Notes: generated by a model not told the origin, from the sequence alone. Counted from the stretch's first letter, positions 22,330 through 33,894 are shown. The stretch: 64,000 nt of DNA from Okapia johnstoni (GCA_024291935.2 CM044318.1:83028001-83092000), one strand, 5' to 3'. Program-made: numbers and translations.

Positions 22330-23617
22330 CATACCCGTGTTCACCGCCTTTGCCATATCTTTTAACAAGACACAGAAAGAAAAGAGGAGGGGGCTCTTTG
22401 GAGTTAGAAAAGTTTCCCTGGAAGCTGCCTTACTTATAAGGTTCAGGAGGACTGATTCCACTTAAAAATGAGCACCAGACAAGGAATGAACAAATCTCAC
22501 ACAAGGTGACTGTAACTAAAAGAACAAAGGGGGCGGAATAAACATCCGCAGAGACGACCAGAGCATGCCGGAGAGGTCGGCAAGAGGAGAGACAAAAGTC
22601 AACCTGTTATTTCAAGACGCGCTGAAATACACGAGCAAACAACACTTAGGAAAATGCAGGAACGAGATAACAGAACTTACAAAAGAGTTAGAAGTCGAAG
22701 AAAAAAAACTTTATATATAAAAGTTATAAGGAACACAGTGGTAGGTGGACAGAGATAATGCCTGAAGAGAAACAGATTTTTTAAAAGAGAATTTTCGATC
22801 AAAAAGAAATGTTAAAAAATATTTGAGAAAAAGTGGCAAATATTGAAGTAGGCAAAGGAGATTAAACATGCAGATAATAGGAGTCCCTTAAGAACAAAAT
22901 CAAGGCAAGGCAAGAAAACAAATATTAAAAACATAATTCAAGAAAAATTCCCCCAAATAAAAAAGGGATATGAAACTATATATTGAAAGAGCAGAGTATG
23001 CACCGGAGATTATGACCCAGAAAAATCAACACCAAGACAGGGTCCAGTAAAACGACTAGATTTAAAAAATAAAAACAGGGACTTCCCTGGTGGTTAAGGC
23101 CCTGCATTGCCAAAGCAGGGTGCACAGGTTCAGTCTCTGGTCGGGGAACTAAGATCCCATATGCATATGTCTTAGCCAAAAGATAAAAAGAAATTTTTTT
23201 AAAAAAAAAAATTCAGTTAATAAATAAAAAGAGAAATGATGGAGTTAGAATATCACCACTTAGCAATCTCCAATAACTTAACAGATGAAGGCGTTAAGCA
23301 TCAAAGTCTGCAAACATTATAAAGCGAAAGACAGCTAGTTATGAAGTACAGCCTATAGTCTGGCAAAAGGGACCTAACCTGAATCTGATCCAGTCACTGG
23401 ATCCAGCTGCAAATTTTCAGGACATACAGGGACAAAGAAATATGTTAAATTGTACCATAAACATGCAATTAGCAAAGCCCAGACTGTGAGAAATTTTACA
23501 GATCAAGTGCCCCTCAACAGAGACTGTGGAAACAAAAGGGCAAAAAGAGTAATCTAGAGATTAAAAAAGACTTGAAAGATAAATCAAAAGTGTTTTTAAT
23601 GTAAGACTATCATCTGT
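22330..23617 (+). mobile_element. A-rich old LINE-like remnant (L1/HAL1-like?)
   Basis: A-rich; phrases such as 'attcaagaaaaattccccca', 'atattgaaagagcagagtat' and 'aaaaatcaacaccaagacag' resemble the end of an L1/HAL1 first ORF, with many disruptions. A CHR SINE interrupts it. Confidence 0.4.
23078..23210 (+). mobile_element. CHR-type SINE
   Basis: Head gggacttccctggtggttaa, 'ctggtcggggaactaagatc', A-rich tail. Confidence 0.88.
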
Positions 23618-23820
23618 CATCTCTTAGTCACTCAGTCGTGTCCGACTCTTTGTGACCCCATGTACTGCAGCCCACCAGACTCCTCTGTCCATGGGATTCT
23701 CCAGGTAAGAATACTGGAGTGGGTTGCCCTTTCCTTCTCCAGGGCATCTTCCTGACTCAAGGATTGAATGCTGGGCTCTCTCATTGCAGGCAGATTCTTT
23801 ACTATCTGAACCACCTGGAC
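23618..23820 (-). mobile_element. Bov-tA SINE, reverse
   Basis: 'ctcagtcgtgtccgactctt' through 'ctatctgaaccacctgg'. Confidence 0.95.
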
Positions 23821-23954
23821 AGACTATAGTTGCAATATAGTAAGAAATACATATTCTGTCTCTGCCCCACCCCACCAATTACTAGCACAGAGCTTCTAAG
23901 ATCCTAGAAATGTCTAAGTGCTGCAAGTGTCTTTGGCATGCTGATGAAATGACT

Positions 23955-24655
23955 CTTTTTAAAATTTTAATCAATATACAGTTGATTTACAATGTTGTGT
24001 TAGTTTCAGGTATAGAGCAATGTGATCCGGTTATATATACATAATCTATAAAATGTTCTTTTTGGGGATTCTTTTCTATTATAGGTTATTACAATATATT
24101 GAGTTTAGTTCCCTGTACTATACAGGAGGTCCTTGTTGATTATCTGTTTTGTATATGGTAGTGTGTATATTTTAATCCCAACTTGTAATTTATCCCTCCC
24201 CTGCTTCCTGCTTTGGTAACCATGTTTGTTTTCTACGTCTGAGTCTATTTCTGTTTTCTGAATATTAATTAGTTCCTTTGTATCATTTCTTTAGATTCTG
24301 CGTATAAGTGATATCATGATACTTGTCCTTCCCTGACTGACTGACTTCCTTAGTATGATCATCTCTAGGTCCATCCATGTTGCTGCAAATGGTGTTAGTT
24401 CATTCTTTTTCGGTGGCTGAGTACCATTCCATCGCATGTATATAGCACATCTCCTTTGTCCGTTCCTCTGTTGCTGGACATTTAGGTTGCTTCCAGGTCT
24501 TGGCTATTGTAAAAAGAGCTGCAGTGAACACTGGGGCGCATATGTCCTTTCAGACACTGTTTTCCTCTGGATATACTCCCAGGAATGGGATTGCAGGGTC
24601 ACACAGTAGCTCTATGTTTAGTTTTTCAGGCACTCCATCCTATTCTCCATCGTGC
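23955..24655 (-). mobile_element. L1 3' region, reverse
   Basis: 'gatttacaatgttgtgttag', 'tgagtaccattccatcgcat', 'ggttgcttccaggtcttggc', 'cccaggaatgggattgcagg': a long reverse L1 3' end running into ORF2. Confidence 0.92.
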
Positions 24656-24669
24656 TAATGAGATGACTC

Positions 24670-25390
24670 TTAGCTGAGGGGTCTCTGGACAGGATGTAGG
24701 TTGTCAGAATCTGAGCGGATCGCCAGAGGAACCAGACTGGAGGGTTGGAAATTTCGGCCCCATCCCCCAGTTTTGGTGATTACCGACGGCCACAGACTTC
24801 ATCAGTTGTGCCTACATAATGGACCATCCGTAAAAACCCCAGATGAAAGGGTGTGGGGAGCTTCGGGTTCGTGAACATGTCCTCCTGCTGGGAGGGTGAT
24901 GCGTCCCCAACTCCATGGAGACAGAAGTTCCTGTCCTTGGGACTCCCCGGGACCCCACCTCTGCACCTCTTCATCTGGCTGTTCATTTGAATCCTTTATA
25001 ATATACGAGTAATAATAAGTAGTGTCCCTGAGTCCCTTGAGTTGATGTAGCAAATTATTACTTGTGAGAAGCCAGTGTCAGGAACCCCCGAATTCTGGCT
25101 AAGTCGTATTGAAATGTAGGAAGCCTGGGCCCCTACTCCTGGAGATTGGCATCTGAAGTTAGGGTGCAGTCTTGGGGGACTCAGCCCTTAGCCTGTGGGG
25201 TGTGGGACGCTCCAGCAGGTAGTGTCAAGGTTGAATTAAACCCTAGGACACCAGCTGGTGTCGGAAAACTGGAGAATCACTGGAGGATGTGGAAAATCCA
25301 CAGTTACTGTCAGAAGTGTTGTGAGTGGAGAAACAGTTTTGCTTCAAGAGTGGGTAGCAATGAAAATTTGAGCGATTGAAGAATTCGTTT
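24670..25390 (+). mobile_element. LTR-like retroelement remnant, family uncertain
   Basis: A recognisable interspersed pattern with a possible LTR polyadenylation area ('tttgaatcctttataatata'), then 'ccctgagtcccttgagttga', 'atctgaagttagggtgcagt', 'acaccagctggtgtcggaaa'. It is recalled as an LTR-type repeat, but the family name is not certain. No open viral gene is present. Confidence 0.4.
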
Positions 25391-25394
25391 CAAA

Positions 25395-25560
25395 AAGCAC
25401 GAGAGGGCGGGATGGGGTGAAAGGTGGGAGGGAGGCTCAGGAGGGCGGGGACACGCCGATGGCTGATTTCTGTTCATCTACGGCAGAAACCAACACGATA
25501 TTGTAAAGCAATTATTCTCCAATTAAAAATAAATAAATTTTTTTAAAAAGAAAAGAAAAA
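25395..25560 (+). mobile_element. L1 3' UTR end with poly-A
   Basis: G-rich segment (25405-25460), then 'ccaacacgatattgtaaagc', 'aattattctccaattaaaaa' and an A-rich tail, as in ruminant L1 3' ends. Confidence 0.85.
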
Positions 25561-25564
25561 CAAA

Positions 25565-26500
25565 AGGCACAAGAAATTAAAAGTCAGGATAGCAGTCGCA
25601 TCTGGGGCCAGAGAAGGGGTTGTGACTGGGGCAGGCATCTATCTGCGGGGGCTTCAGGATAGTGGGCGGAGCTTTATTTCTCAACCTAGTGAAGTTTGCC
25701 TTGACAGAATTCGCTCAGCCATCTATTTGACTTGGGAGTTTTCTGATTTTTTGATTCATTTTGTAATAAAAAGATTTTAAAACGTGAAAACAAATTTCTA
25801 TCCCATAAGGACAAGCCGCCTTTTGAAGGCTCAGACCTGATCTGTCTCCTGTTCTCTACATTATGGAATAATGATGTCTATAAGACAAAGACGCATTTCA
25901 AACCTCTCTAGGGATCAGAATGCATAAAAAACGTGTCCTCTAGCTTTGTTTCGCCAGGCTCTGTGTGGCCTTTCTAGTCTGCAGAATAGAGAAATTCACC
26001 CACACACTTCCTGCTTTCAGGTCTAGGATTAAGTCATGTTTCTTCAATAGAACAAAAACGTACTTCTCTATTATCTGCTTGAGACAACCAGTGAGACGAT
26101 CCGAGATTCTGTGATTTCCTTAGAAAAGCAGAGTCCAGTTTGGTCACTTAAGGTCACCTATGCCCATCTGGAAGTGAGCCAAGGGCTCCCCGCCTCAAAC
26201 TAATGAATAGAACCAAGTAGCTGGGAGCAGACTTCACTGTGGACTCATCTTGGCTCTGCCCCAGCTTCGTCCCATGCCCTGTGGCATCATCCTTTCATGG
26301 GCACCTTGCTTCTAGAGCCAATGACTTGCAAACCCGGCCACAGGGACCCTACACAGATGTTGGGCTTGCCTTTTGACGCCTTAACCCCACTGCTCAAGTG
26401 AACAACATCCCTGGACATCCATCAAGGCAAAGGAAACCAGCATCAAAGCAAGATGAAGCGCTGCCTTTCTTAAAGTTCAGGCCATTTTGTGCATCAGAGG
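25565..26500. other. Repeat-poor, no gene recognised
   Basis: About 0.9 kb without a clear repeat signature and without a coding pattern. Confidence 0.45.
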
Positions 26501-26505
26501 GGACA

Positions 26506-26738
26506 CTGACTCATTTGAGAAGAACTGACTCATTGGAAAAGACCCTGATGCTGGGAAAGATTGAAGGCAGGAGGAGAAGGGGATGACAGAGGATGAGACG
26601 GTTGGATGGCATCACTGAGCCAATGGACATGAGTTTGAGTAAACTCCGGGAGTTGGTAATGGACAGGGAGGCCTGGCGTGCTGCAGTCCATGGGGTCACG
26701 AAGAGTCTGACATGAATGAGTGACTGAACTGAACTGTG
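26506..26738 (+). mobile_element. BovB/ART2 3' tail
   Basis: 'actgactcattggaaaagac' through 'cacgaagagtctgacatgaa' and 'gactgaactgaactg'. Confidence 0.94.
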
Positions 26739-26927
26739 GACACTGCTGGTGTCTGCCCAGGTAACTTTACCTGCTGAAGCATCCGTCCCCCAGAAGCTGT
26801 GAGTGTAGACGAGAACCTAAAGAATAACAAGACTGTCTATTGTCATTTCTGAAAAGTGGAACGATGCCATTATGATGAACCTCAAAAAAGCTAGGGTTCC
26901 AGATCCAGTATTTGTGCCTGCTCGATC

Positions 26928-27132
26928 ATCACTCAGCCATGTTTGACTCTTTGTGACCCCATGGACTGTAGCCCACCAGGCTCCTCTGTCCATGGGATTT
27001 CCCAGGCAAGAATACTGGAATAGGGTACCATGTCCTTCTCCAGGAGATCTTCCAGACTCAGGGATCAAACCCACATCTCCTGTGTCTTCGGCATTAGCAG
27101 GCAGATTCTTAACCACTGAGCCACTTGGTCTT
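26928..27132 (-). mobile_element. Bov-tA SINE, reverse
   Basis: 'tcactcagccatgtttgact' through 'aaccactgagccacttggt'. Confidence 0.95.
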
Positions 27133-27246
27133 AGGAGCTCCTTGATAGTGGGGGGAACCCAGGCTTCCTGCAGCCCCAGAGCCCTCAGCCCACAGCTCAA
27201 GCCCAGCATGGCAGAGGTCCTCATGAAAGATAATACATAATAATAA

Positions 27247-27272
27247 ATATATATATATATATATATATATAT
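27247..27272. repeat. (TA)n microsatellite
   Basis: About 13 uninterrupted TA units between two oppositely oriented Bov-tA copies. Confidence 0.95.
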
Positions 27273-27315
27273 TATGTGCATATTAGAAGTGTTCACTGTA
27301 TTAGAAGCCCACTCA

Positions 27316-27530
27316 TGGACTTCCCAGGTGGTGATAGTGGTAAAGAACCCGTCTGCCAATGAAGGAGACAGAAGAGACACAAGTATGATCCCTGGGTCAA
27401 GAAGATTCCCTGGAGGAAGAAATGGCAACCCATTCCAGTATCTTTGCCTGGAAAAGTCCATGGACAGAGGAGCCTAGACAGCTACAGTTCATGGAATTGG
27501 TGGACATTACTGAAGCCACTTAGCACAGAA
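27316..27530 (+). mobile_element. Bov-tA SINE
   Basis: 'gacttcccaggtggtgatag' through 'cattactgaagccacttagc'. Confidence 0.94.
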
Positions 27531-27559
27531 TATATGCATATAAATAAATGATCGTACCT

Positions 27560-27900
27560 GGTGCTGAGTAATCCCAAGGCGTGGTTTCTGCCTCCCACCC
27601 TTCCCCCCAGGCCAATACTCACACCTTCTGCCTTCTCCCCGCCATCCCAGACTGACCCTAGCATCCAGCAGGTGCAGCCTGCCTCTGGACCACTGCAGCT
27701 GCCGTTCCCTCAATCTAAACATTCTGTTCCCAGCTTTTCACGAACCCCTTTCTTCCCTTTACTCAGGTCAGCTCAGATGTCATCATCTTCTCCCATCATC
27801 TAGCTGATTTGTCCTTTTATCCCCTGTCCCTCTCTGGACTGTAAGCCCCGTCAGAGCAGGAATTCTTATCACCTCCAATCCTGAGCCCTAGGACACTCCC
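27560..27900 (+). mobile_element. L2-like 3' fragment
   Basis: 'tctctggactgtaagccccg' and 'tcagagcaggaattcttatc' are typical of the L2 3' end. Confidence 0.5.
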
Positions 27901-28506
27901 TATCACTAGGACACTCCTAGTCCCCTCCTAAGGACTAGAATTCCCCTGGCCTTCACTGTCACCAGCACAATCTCCCCCTCTCACCCCACCAGACATGGAG
28001 TTCAAGGTCTCTTCCCTGGGCCTGTGCTGTGTGCTAAAGTGGGCAGCCTCAGTGCTAGGGGTCGTGAATTCCTAGGTCCCTTTCTCAATCTGGGGGGACA
28101 CCCCCTTCTCTCCAGGGCTACAAATGCTCTTCTTTTCCCCTCCTGCCCAGGACACTGGCCTCTTTAACAAACCTCGTGAGGGTAGTTTCTCTGGAAGTAG
28201 CCCAAAATGGAAAATCTCATTGAATGATGCTGTGCTAAGGTGATGGCTCTAGGGAAAGAACGAGATGGAGTGGAGTGGGGGTGGAACTTGGCCAGAAGAC
28301 CGGCTTCAGACAAACCCAAGGCTGGAGGCGGGGGCAGGGCGGCTGTCCCACTCGGAGGCATGAAGTCCTGCTCTGTGGCACCCGCCCTCAGTCACTAGCT
28401 CAGTCTGGGGGACCGTGGGAACTCTTATCCAGCTCGGGGGGTGATAATACCAAGGTAACAGCCCACACGCACAGCAGCTGCAGGTCAAGGGACCTGGCGG
28501 GGCTCT
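27901..28506. other. No gene or clear repeat recognised
   Basis: Unassigned stretch of about 0.6 kb. Confidence 0.5.
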
Positions 28507-28756
28507 TTTTTTTTTTAATTAATCTTTTAATATTTGCTTTACAATGTTCTGTTAGTTTCTGCTGTACAACAGCGTGACTCAGCTCTGTGTATACACATAT
28601 GACCTCCCTCTTGAGCCTCCCTCCCCCTAAGTCATCACAGAGCACCGAGCTGAGCTCCTTGTGTCACACAGCAGCTTCCCACTGGCTATTTTTCACATGG
28701 TAGTGTGTATATGTCAGTGGTCCTCTCTCAGTTAGTCCCACCCTCTCCTTCCCAGA
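28507..28756 (-). mobile_element. L1 3' fragment, reverse
   Basis: Starts with a T-run, then 'gctttacaatgttctgttag', 'gtcatcacagagcaccgagc', 'ttcacatggtagtgtgtata'. Confidence 0.9.
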
Positions 28757-28771
28757 GGGGAGGAAGCTCAG

Positions 28772-28976
28772 AGGGACTTCCCTGGTGGCTCAGATGGTAA
28801 AGAATCTGCCTGCAATGTGGGAGACCTGGGTTCGATCCCTGGGAAGATCCCCTGGAGAGGGAAATGGCAACCCACTCGTCTTCTTGCCTGGAAAATTCCA
28901 TGGACAGAGGAGCCTGGCAGGCTGCAGTCCATGGGGTTGCAAAGAGTCGGACACGACTGAGCTACTGACACTTTCT
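28772..28976 (+). mobile_element. Bov-tA SINE
   Basis: gggacttccctggtggctca through 'gagtcggacacgactgagct'. It carries an internal deletion near 28840. Confidence 0.95.
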
Positions 28977-29039
28977 CCTTCCCAAGTAGTGTCCACAAGT
29001 CCGTTCTCTAACTCAGCATCTAGGCAGGGCTCTTGACTT

Positions 29040-29606
29040 CAAGTGACCTCAGATTTCATACCTGCAGGAGCTCCTGGAGGGAAGGACCACAGCCTGGAAG
29101 ACCTCCGCTCTGCCCCAAAAGCAGAATAAGGAAAAACAGGCAGGGATGAACCCAAATCAATATCTCAAATGTTCTATCATTGAAGCAAGCGCTCAGTCTT
29201 GCTAGCTCTCAGCTACAGGTGTACTGGGTGCAGTGGGGGAATAAAAGAGACCAGGCCACCCTTGTCCACTCCCTAGGAGCCCCGTGGCCCCTGGGTCAGC
29301 TACACAGACTCTGAGGCTTTGTCTGCTACCAGCAGGGAAAGCAGGTGGAGGAGGCCCCTCTTTGCCTACAGCTCCCCCACCCACCACCACCCCGAGTCCT
29401 CACCACCGTTTCCTTTACCTGCAGCAGGAGAGCCTCAAGCTATAGATTTTATAGCCTTAGGAAATCCCATTCAAGTGATGCTGTTTCTGGCAGAATTTCT
29501 TCACTACTGTTTCTACTGGAAAGAAACGAAAATGAAGGATGCCTAGAATACAGCAAGGGCACCTTATTCTTAAAACTATTTCTTTCCATTGATTAAAAAA
29601 AGGTTG
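29040..29606. other. No gene or clear repeat recognised
   Basis: Unassigned stretch of about 0.57 kb. Confidence 0.5.
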
Positions 29607-29750
29607 GATGGTCCCTCCAGGTCCCAGCCCTGATGGTCCAGTGGTTAGGAGTTGGTGCTTTCACCACCGTGGCCTGGATTCAATTCCTGATTGGGGAACT
29701 AAGATTCCACAAGCCTCGCATGCAGTCTGGCCAAGATGGAAAAAAAAATA
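29607..29750 (+). mobile_element. CHR-type SINE
   Basis: 'ccctgatggtccagtggtta', 'ttcaattcctgattggggaa', A-run at 29738-29749. Confidence 0.82.
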
Positions 29751-29816
29751 GAGAATGAAGACCTCTTTGAAAGCTGCATTCACCAAAAGTTGGAATTCCT
29801 TGCATATTGAAATTAA

Positions 29817-30028
29817 GGTGAAGTCGCTCAGTCGTGTATGACTCTTTGAGACCCCATGGACTGTAGCCTACCAGGTTCCTCCATCCATGAAATTCTCCAG
29901 GCAAGAATACTGAAGAGGGTTGCCCTTTCCTCCTCCAGGGGATCTTCCTGACCCAGAGATCGAATCCGCATCTCTCTGTCTTCCGCGTTGCAAGTGGATT
30001 CTTTACGGCTGAGCCACCAGGGATCTCA
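29817..30028 (-). mobile_element. Bov-tA SINE, reverse
   Basis: 'gaagtcgctcagtcgtgtat' through 'acggctgagccaccaggga'. Confidence 0.95.
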
Positions 30029-30369
30029 GAGTTAACGTCGAGCATGGTAGACGCAGAAAGAATTCTTCCCAAATGCCTCCTGAGCATCCTTCTACCTGGT
30101 CTCTCACCAGCAGTTGGGTCAGAGAGGAAGCCGGGGCCAGGAGGGCCCAGGAACTGTTTCTTTAGAAATGTATGTCCTCAGATCCAGAGACCGGAAACTG
30201 CGCTGAAGGCTGGACCCTGTGTCCTCTGCCTTGGGCGAATTCTGCTTCTCCAGCTACAGGGTCCTGCCACATCCAGCCCAGAGGAAAGGCTAATACATGT
30301 CTCATCATAGGCTCTGCTCCCTGTTCCTCCATGCCTCTACCTGCTGGTAATACAGAGTCCCCATGTGTG

Positions 30370-30688
30370 ATGTCTCTGTTCCCCCTAAAATCCATACATT
30401 AAATCCTAACCCCAAATATGATGAGATTACGAGGTGTGACCTTAAAGAGGTGATTAGGTCATGAGGGTGGAGGGCTCCTAAGTGGGGTCAGCATCCTCAT
30501 AAAAAAGGCCCTGCAGAGCTTCTGAACCCTCTCTGCCCTGTGAGGACACAGCATGATGGTGCGTGAACCAGGAAGTGGGCTCTCACCAGACAAGCCTGTG
30601 GGAGCCTGGGCCTTGGACTTCCAGCCTCCAGAACTGTGAGAAGTAAATGTCTGTATCTAGTCTATTGCATTCTGTTACAGCCGCCCAT
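30370..30688 (+). mobile_element. MaLR (MLT1A/B-like) LTR
   Basis: 'ccctaaaatccatacattaa', 'gtgattaggtcatgagggtg', 'tgtgaggacacagcatgatg', 'ccagcctccagaactgtgag'. A near-complete, clearly recognisable MaLR LTR. Confidence 0.82.
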
Positions 30689-30898
30689 AGGGGCTTCCCT
30701 GGTGGCTTAGATGGGAAAGAATCTGCTTGCAATGCGGGAGACATGGGTTCGATCCCTGGGTTGGGAAGATTCCCTGGAAAAGGGAATGGCAACCCACTCC
30801 AGTATCCTTGCCTGGAGAATCCCATGGACAGAGGAGCCTGATGGGCTACAGTCCACGGGGTCACAAAGAGTCGGACACAACTGAGCGACTGATGCTAC
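30689..30898 (+). mobile_element. Bov-tA SINE
   Basis: ggggcttccctggtggctta through 'cggacacaactgagcgactg'. It lies at the 3' edge of the MaLR LTR. Confidence 0.96.
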
Positions 30899-30932
30899 AC
30901 AGCCACAAAAGAGATCAAAACAATTTTCAGGA

Positions 30933-30968
30933 ACACACGTGCGCACGCGCGCGCGCGCACACACACAC
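30933..30968. repeat. 36-bp alternating purine-pyrimidine (CA/CG) tract
   Basis: Strict alternation that includes an uninterrupted CGCGCGCGCGCG core; CA units continue to about 30979. Confidence 0.95.
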
Positions 30969-30980
30969 CCACACACACCC

Positions 30981-31650
30981 CTGGGCTCTGCTGCGCCCTC
31001 TGCTGGTGGAGCCCTTCCTCACTCACTCTTGCCCTTGCCCTTCTTGCCCTTCTTGCCGCAGCCCCAAGACCACTGCAGGACCAGGCCTCAGCTGTAGAAC
31101 CACCCTCTCCTGGAAACCCTTCCTCGTCCCCCACCCCTCAGCTCTGTCTGCCCTCGGAGGTAAGGGGCCTTACAAAGAACAGAGTGGGACAGCAGAGGGT
31201 CTTCTGTGGACCTGTGAATGATCTTCCCTCTCCAGGTAGCCAGCCCTTTATTTTTCACCTCCTTTCTATTCATGGCAAGTAGGACTAGTTCTCCTTTTCA
31301 AAATCAACTTACTTTTTTGGCTTTAAAGGAAAAAATGTTAAGCAAGTCATAGCACAGATGATGCTGGGCAAGCAGACGTCCTCCGGGTGGTAGGAGAAGC
31401 GTGAGTTCAGAAGCACGACCCGGGCTGTCCTGTGCTCACCTGTACTTACAAGATTCCTCAGCTGCTCCTTGGTCTGGGTTCCTCCAGCCTCGGAGCTCCT
31501 GAGGGGTGGTCATCACGGTGTCTCCAGGACCTGGAGGGCGTATTGCATACACTTCCTGCCCTGAGCTAAGCCCGGCGTGCTCTGGGACCCTCTGCGGGGA
31601 GCGGGTGTGTGTCTGACTCAGGCCAGACACCGCTGCCTCATAACTGGGTA
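30981..31650. other. No gene or clear repeat recognised
   Basis: Unassigned stretch of about 0.67 kb. Confidence 0.5.
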
Positions 31651-31651
31651 T

Positions 31652-31910
31652 CCTGGTGCTGAAGCTGAAGCTCCAATACTCTGGCTGCCTGATGCGAAGA
31701 GCCAATTCATTGGAAAAGACCCTGATGCTGGGAAAGATTGCAGGCAGAAGGAGAAGGGGACAGCAGAGGATGAGACGGTTGGATGGCATCAATGACTCAA
31801 CGGACATGAATTTGAGTAAACTCCGGGAGATAGTGAAGGACAGGGAAGCCTGATATTCTGCACTTCTTGGGGTCTCAGGGAGTCAGATATGGCTTAGCGA
31901 CTTAACAACA
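31652..31910 (+). mobile_element. BovB/ART2 3' tail
   Basis: 'tgctgaagctgaagctccaa' through 'agtcagatatggcttagcga'. Confidence 0.93.
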
Positions 31911-32751
31911 GATCCTTAGGGACAGCCAGGCAGGCATGAGGCATGTGTGTGTGCCTGCGTCCAGGCACAGCTCTGCCTCTGGGCCTGAAAGTTAAGAGAG
32001 CGTCTTGGTGGACGTGTTTGTGAGCCCAGGATTGGGCCTTCCATGACGCTGAGTCACAGGAGTTTTGTGCAGGTTCAAGGAAGTGTTAATTGAGGTGGGC
32101 TCAGTCCCCACTGTCACTTAGCTGTACCCTGGCCCGCGGCATCAGTGGCTCCTCAAGCCAGGGATGCGAGCTTGTGTCACTGAGAGCCCGCCTTGTGTGT
32201 GGCTCTTGCAGCACCTGGAATTGAGGCCGAGTCACCCCAGGTGCGCACTCACTCCCTCACACTCAACAACCGTCTACCCAGCTCCGACTCTACTGATCAT
32301 AGCAGCTGACAGTTATTACACCTCACCCTCCTCCAGGCCATACGTGAAATGCTCCCACGTGGTTATCTGCAACAATAGGCTGTAATTAAATGAGATAATA
32401 CACGAGCTCAATAGAGGCTGCCTTTTTGTATTATTGTTGCTTTCATCTTGCTCTTATGAGCCCTCAGTGCAGGCTCTGCAGATAAGATGCATAAAGCCTC
32501 TCTCCCAGCCTGTGGGGCAGTCACAGATCATTTACATCAGAGGACCAGGTAAGTGAGTCCAGGCAGGTGCCCTCTCAGGGGAGAGGGCTTCTGTGAGTGT
32601 TACAGAGGGGGGATCAACTGCTTGGGGGATGAAAAAAACCTCACCGACTGACATTTGACCCAGGCTGGGATGGCATGAACCTTGACCCAGACAGGTACAC
32701 TACTGGGCTAGGATGTCTTTGGTTTAGGTGCCCTCTAGGGCATGGGCGTCC
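31911..32751. other. No gene or clear repeat recognised
   Basis: Contains an AT-rich, repeat-poor segment at about 32370-32480 that could be a conserved non-coding block. No coding evidence. Confidence 0.4.
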
Positions 32752-33100
32752 TTGGCCTTGAGAGTCCTTTGGACTACAAAGAGATCCAACCAGTCCATCC
32801 TAAGGAGATCAGTCCTGAGTGTTCATTGGAAGGACTGATGCTGAAAGTGAAACTCTAATACTTTGGCCACCTGATGCGAAGAACTGACTCATTGGAAAAG
32901 ACCCTGATGCTGGGAAAGATTGAAGGCGGGAGGAGAAGGGGACGACAGAGGATGAGATGGTTGGATGGCATCACCGACTCTATGGACATGAGTTTAAGTA
33001 GACTCCAGGAGTTGGTGATGGGCGGGGAGGCCTGGTGTGCGGCAGTCCATGGGGTCGCAGAGTCAGACACAACTGAACCACTGGACTCAACTGAACTGAG
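32752..33100 (+). mobile_element. BovB/ART2 3' fragment
   Basis: 'ttgagagtcctttggactac', 'ggaaggactgatgctgaaag', 'gagatggttggatggcatca', ending 'gactcaactgaactga'. Confidence 0.94.
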
Positions 33101-33661
33101 GGCCTGGGCAAGTTGTGTATGTCCAGGGCCTGGCTGGAGGCAGGAGGAGAGGGGTGTGGGTCCTTGGGGCACCTGGTTAGCAGGGCCTGTCTGTTGAGAA
33201 GCACCGTGTTTGTTCTGGTCAAATGGGTGTATGCCCGTGGGGTAGTGGTGAGCTGGGAGGTACATTCTGGGTGTGGTGGGCACTCCCAGCAGGCTGCCCT
33301 GGGCTCAGAGGAGTGCCCTGGCTGCCCTGCCCGCCTGCACCTCCATCCAGTCATGGTGTTGGGGCACTAGGGCTTAAGGTGGCCGTTGTGTGGTCTGGGC
33401 AATAAGAATTACACAGTTTCTATGAGGGCCTTTGGGCCCCTAAGACCCAAAGACAGGGAAGTCCAAGGAGCACTGGTCCCTGAGAATAGAAGTCTGGAGC
33501 CTGGGCTGCTAGCCCAGCAACCCTGCCAACATGTGCGGAGTGGGCACAAGAGCATCGCCCATCCTGTCCACCCCGTAGATGTGCTGTTGTCAAGACCAAT
33601 CCACGCAGGTGGCTCAGTCTACAATCTGACGCTGAAATGACTGGGCTCAATCTGAATTCTA
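33101..33661. other. No gene or clear repeat recognised
   Basis: GC-richer unassigned stretch with overlapping open frames on both strands and no domain. Confidence 0.5.
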
Positions 33662-33880
33662 TTGTTTTTCTTTTCTTATTTCTTGGCTGCGTGAGCTCTT
33701 CATCATGGTGCACAGGCTTCTCTTGTGGTGCACAGGCTCTAGAGTGCATGGGCTCAGTAGTTGTGACGTGTAGGTTTAGCTGCCCCATGGCATGTGGGAT
33801 CTTATTTCCCTGACCAGGGATAGAATCTGTGTCCTCTTCATTGCAAGGCAGATTCTTAAACACTGGATCATGGGGAAAGT
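33662..33880 (-). mobile_element. CHR-type SINE, reverse
   Basis: 'cttggctgcgtgagctcttc', 'gccccatggcatgtgggatc', 'ccctgaccagggatagaatc'. Confidence 0.87.
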
Positions 33881-33894
33881 CACCTCCACTGCTT

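Noticed and set aside
26817..27461. 214-codon minus-strand open frame
   Set aside because: A chimera of antisense and sense Bov-tA sequence joined through the (TA)n run (Ile-Tyr repeats); a repeat by-product.
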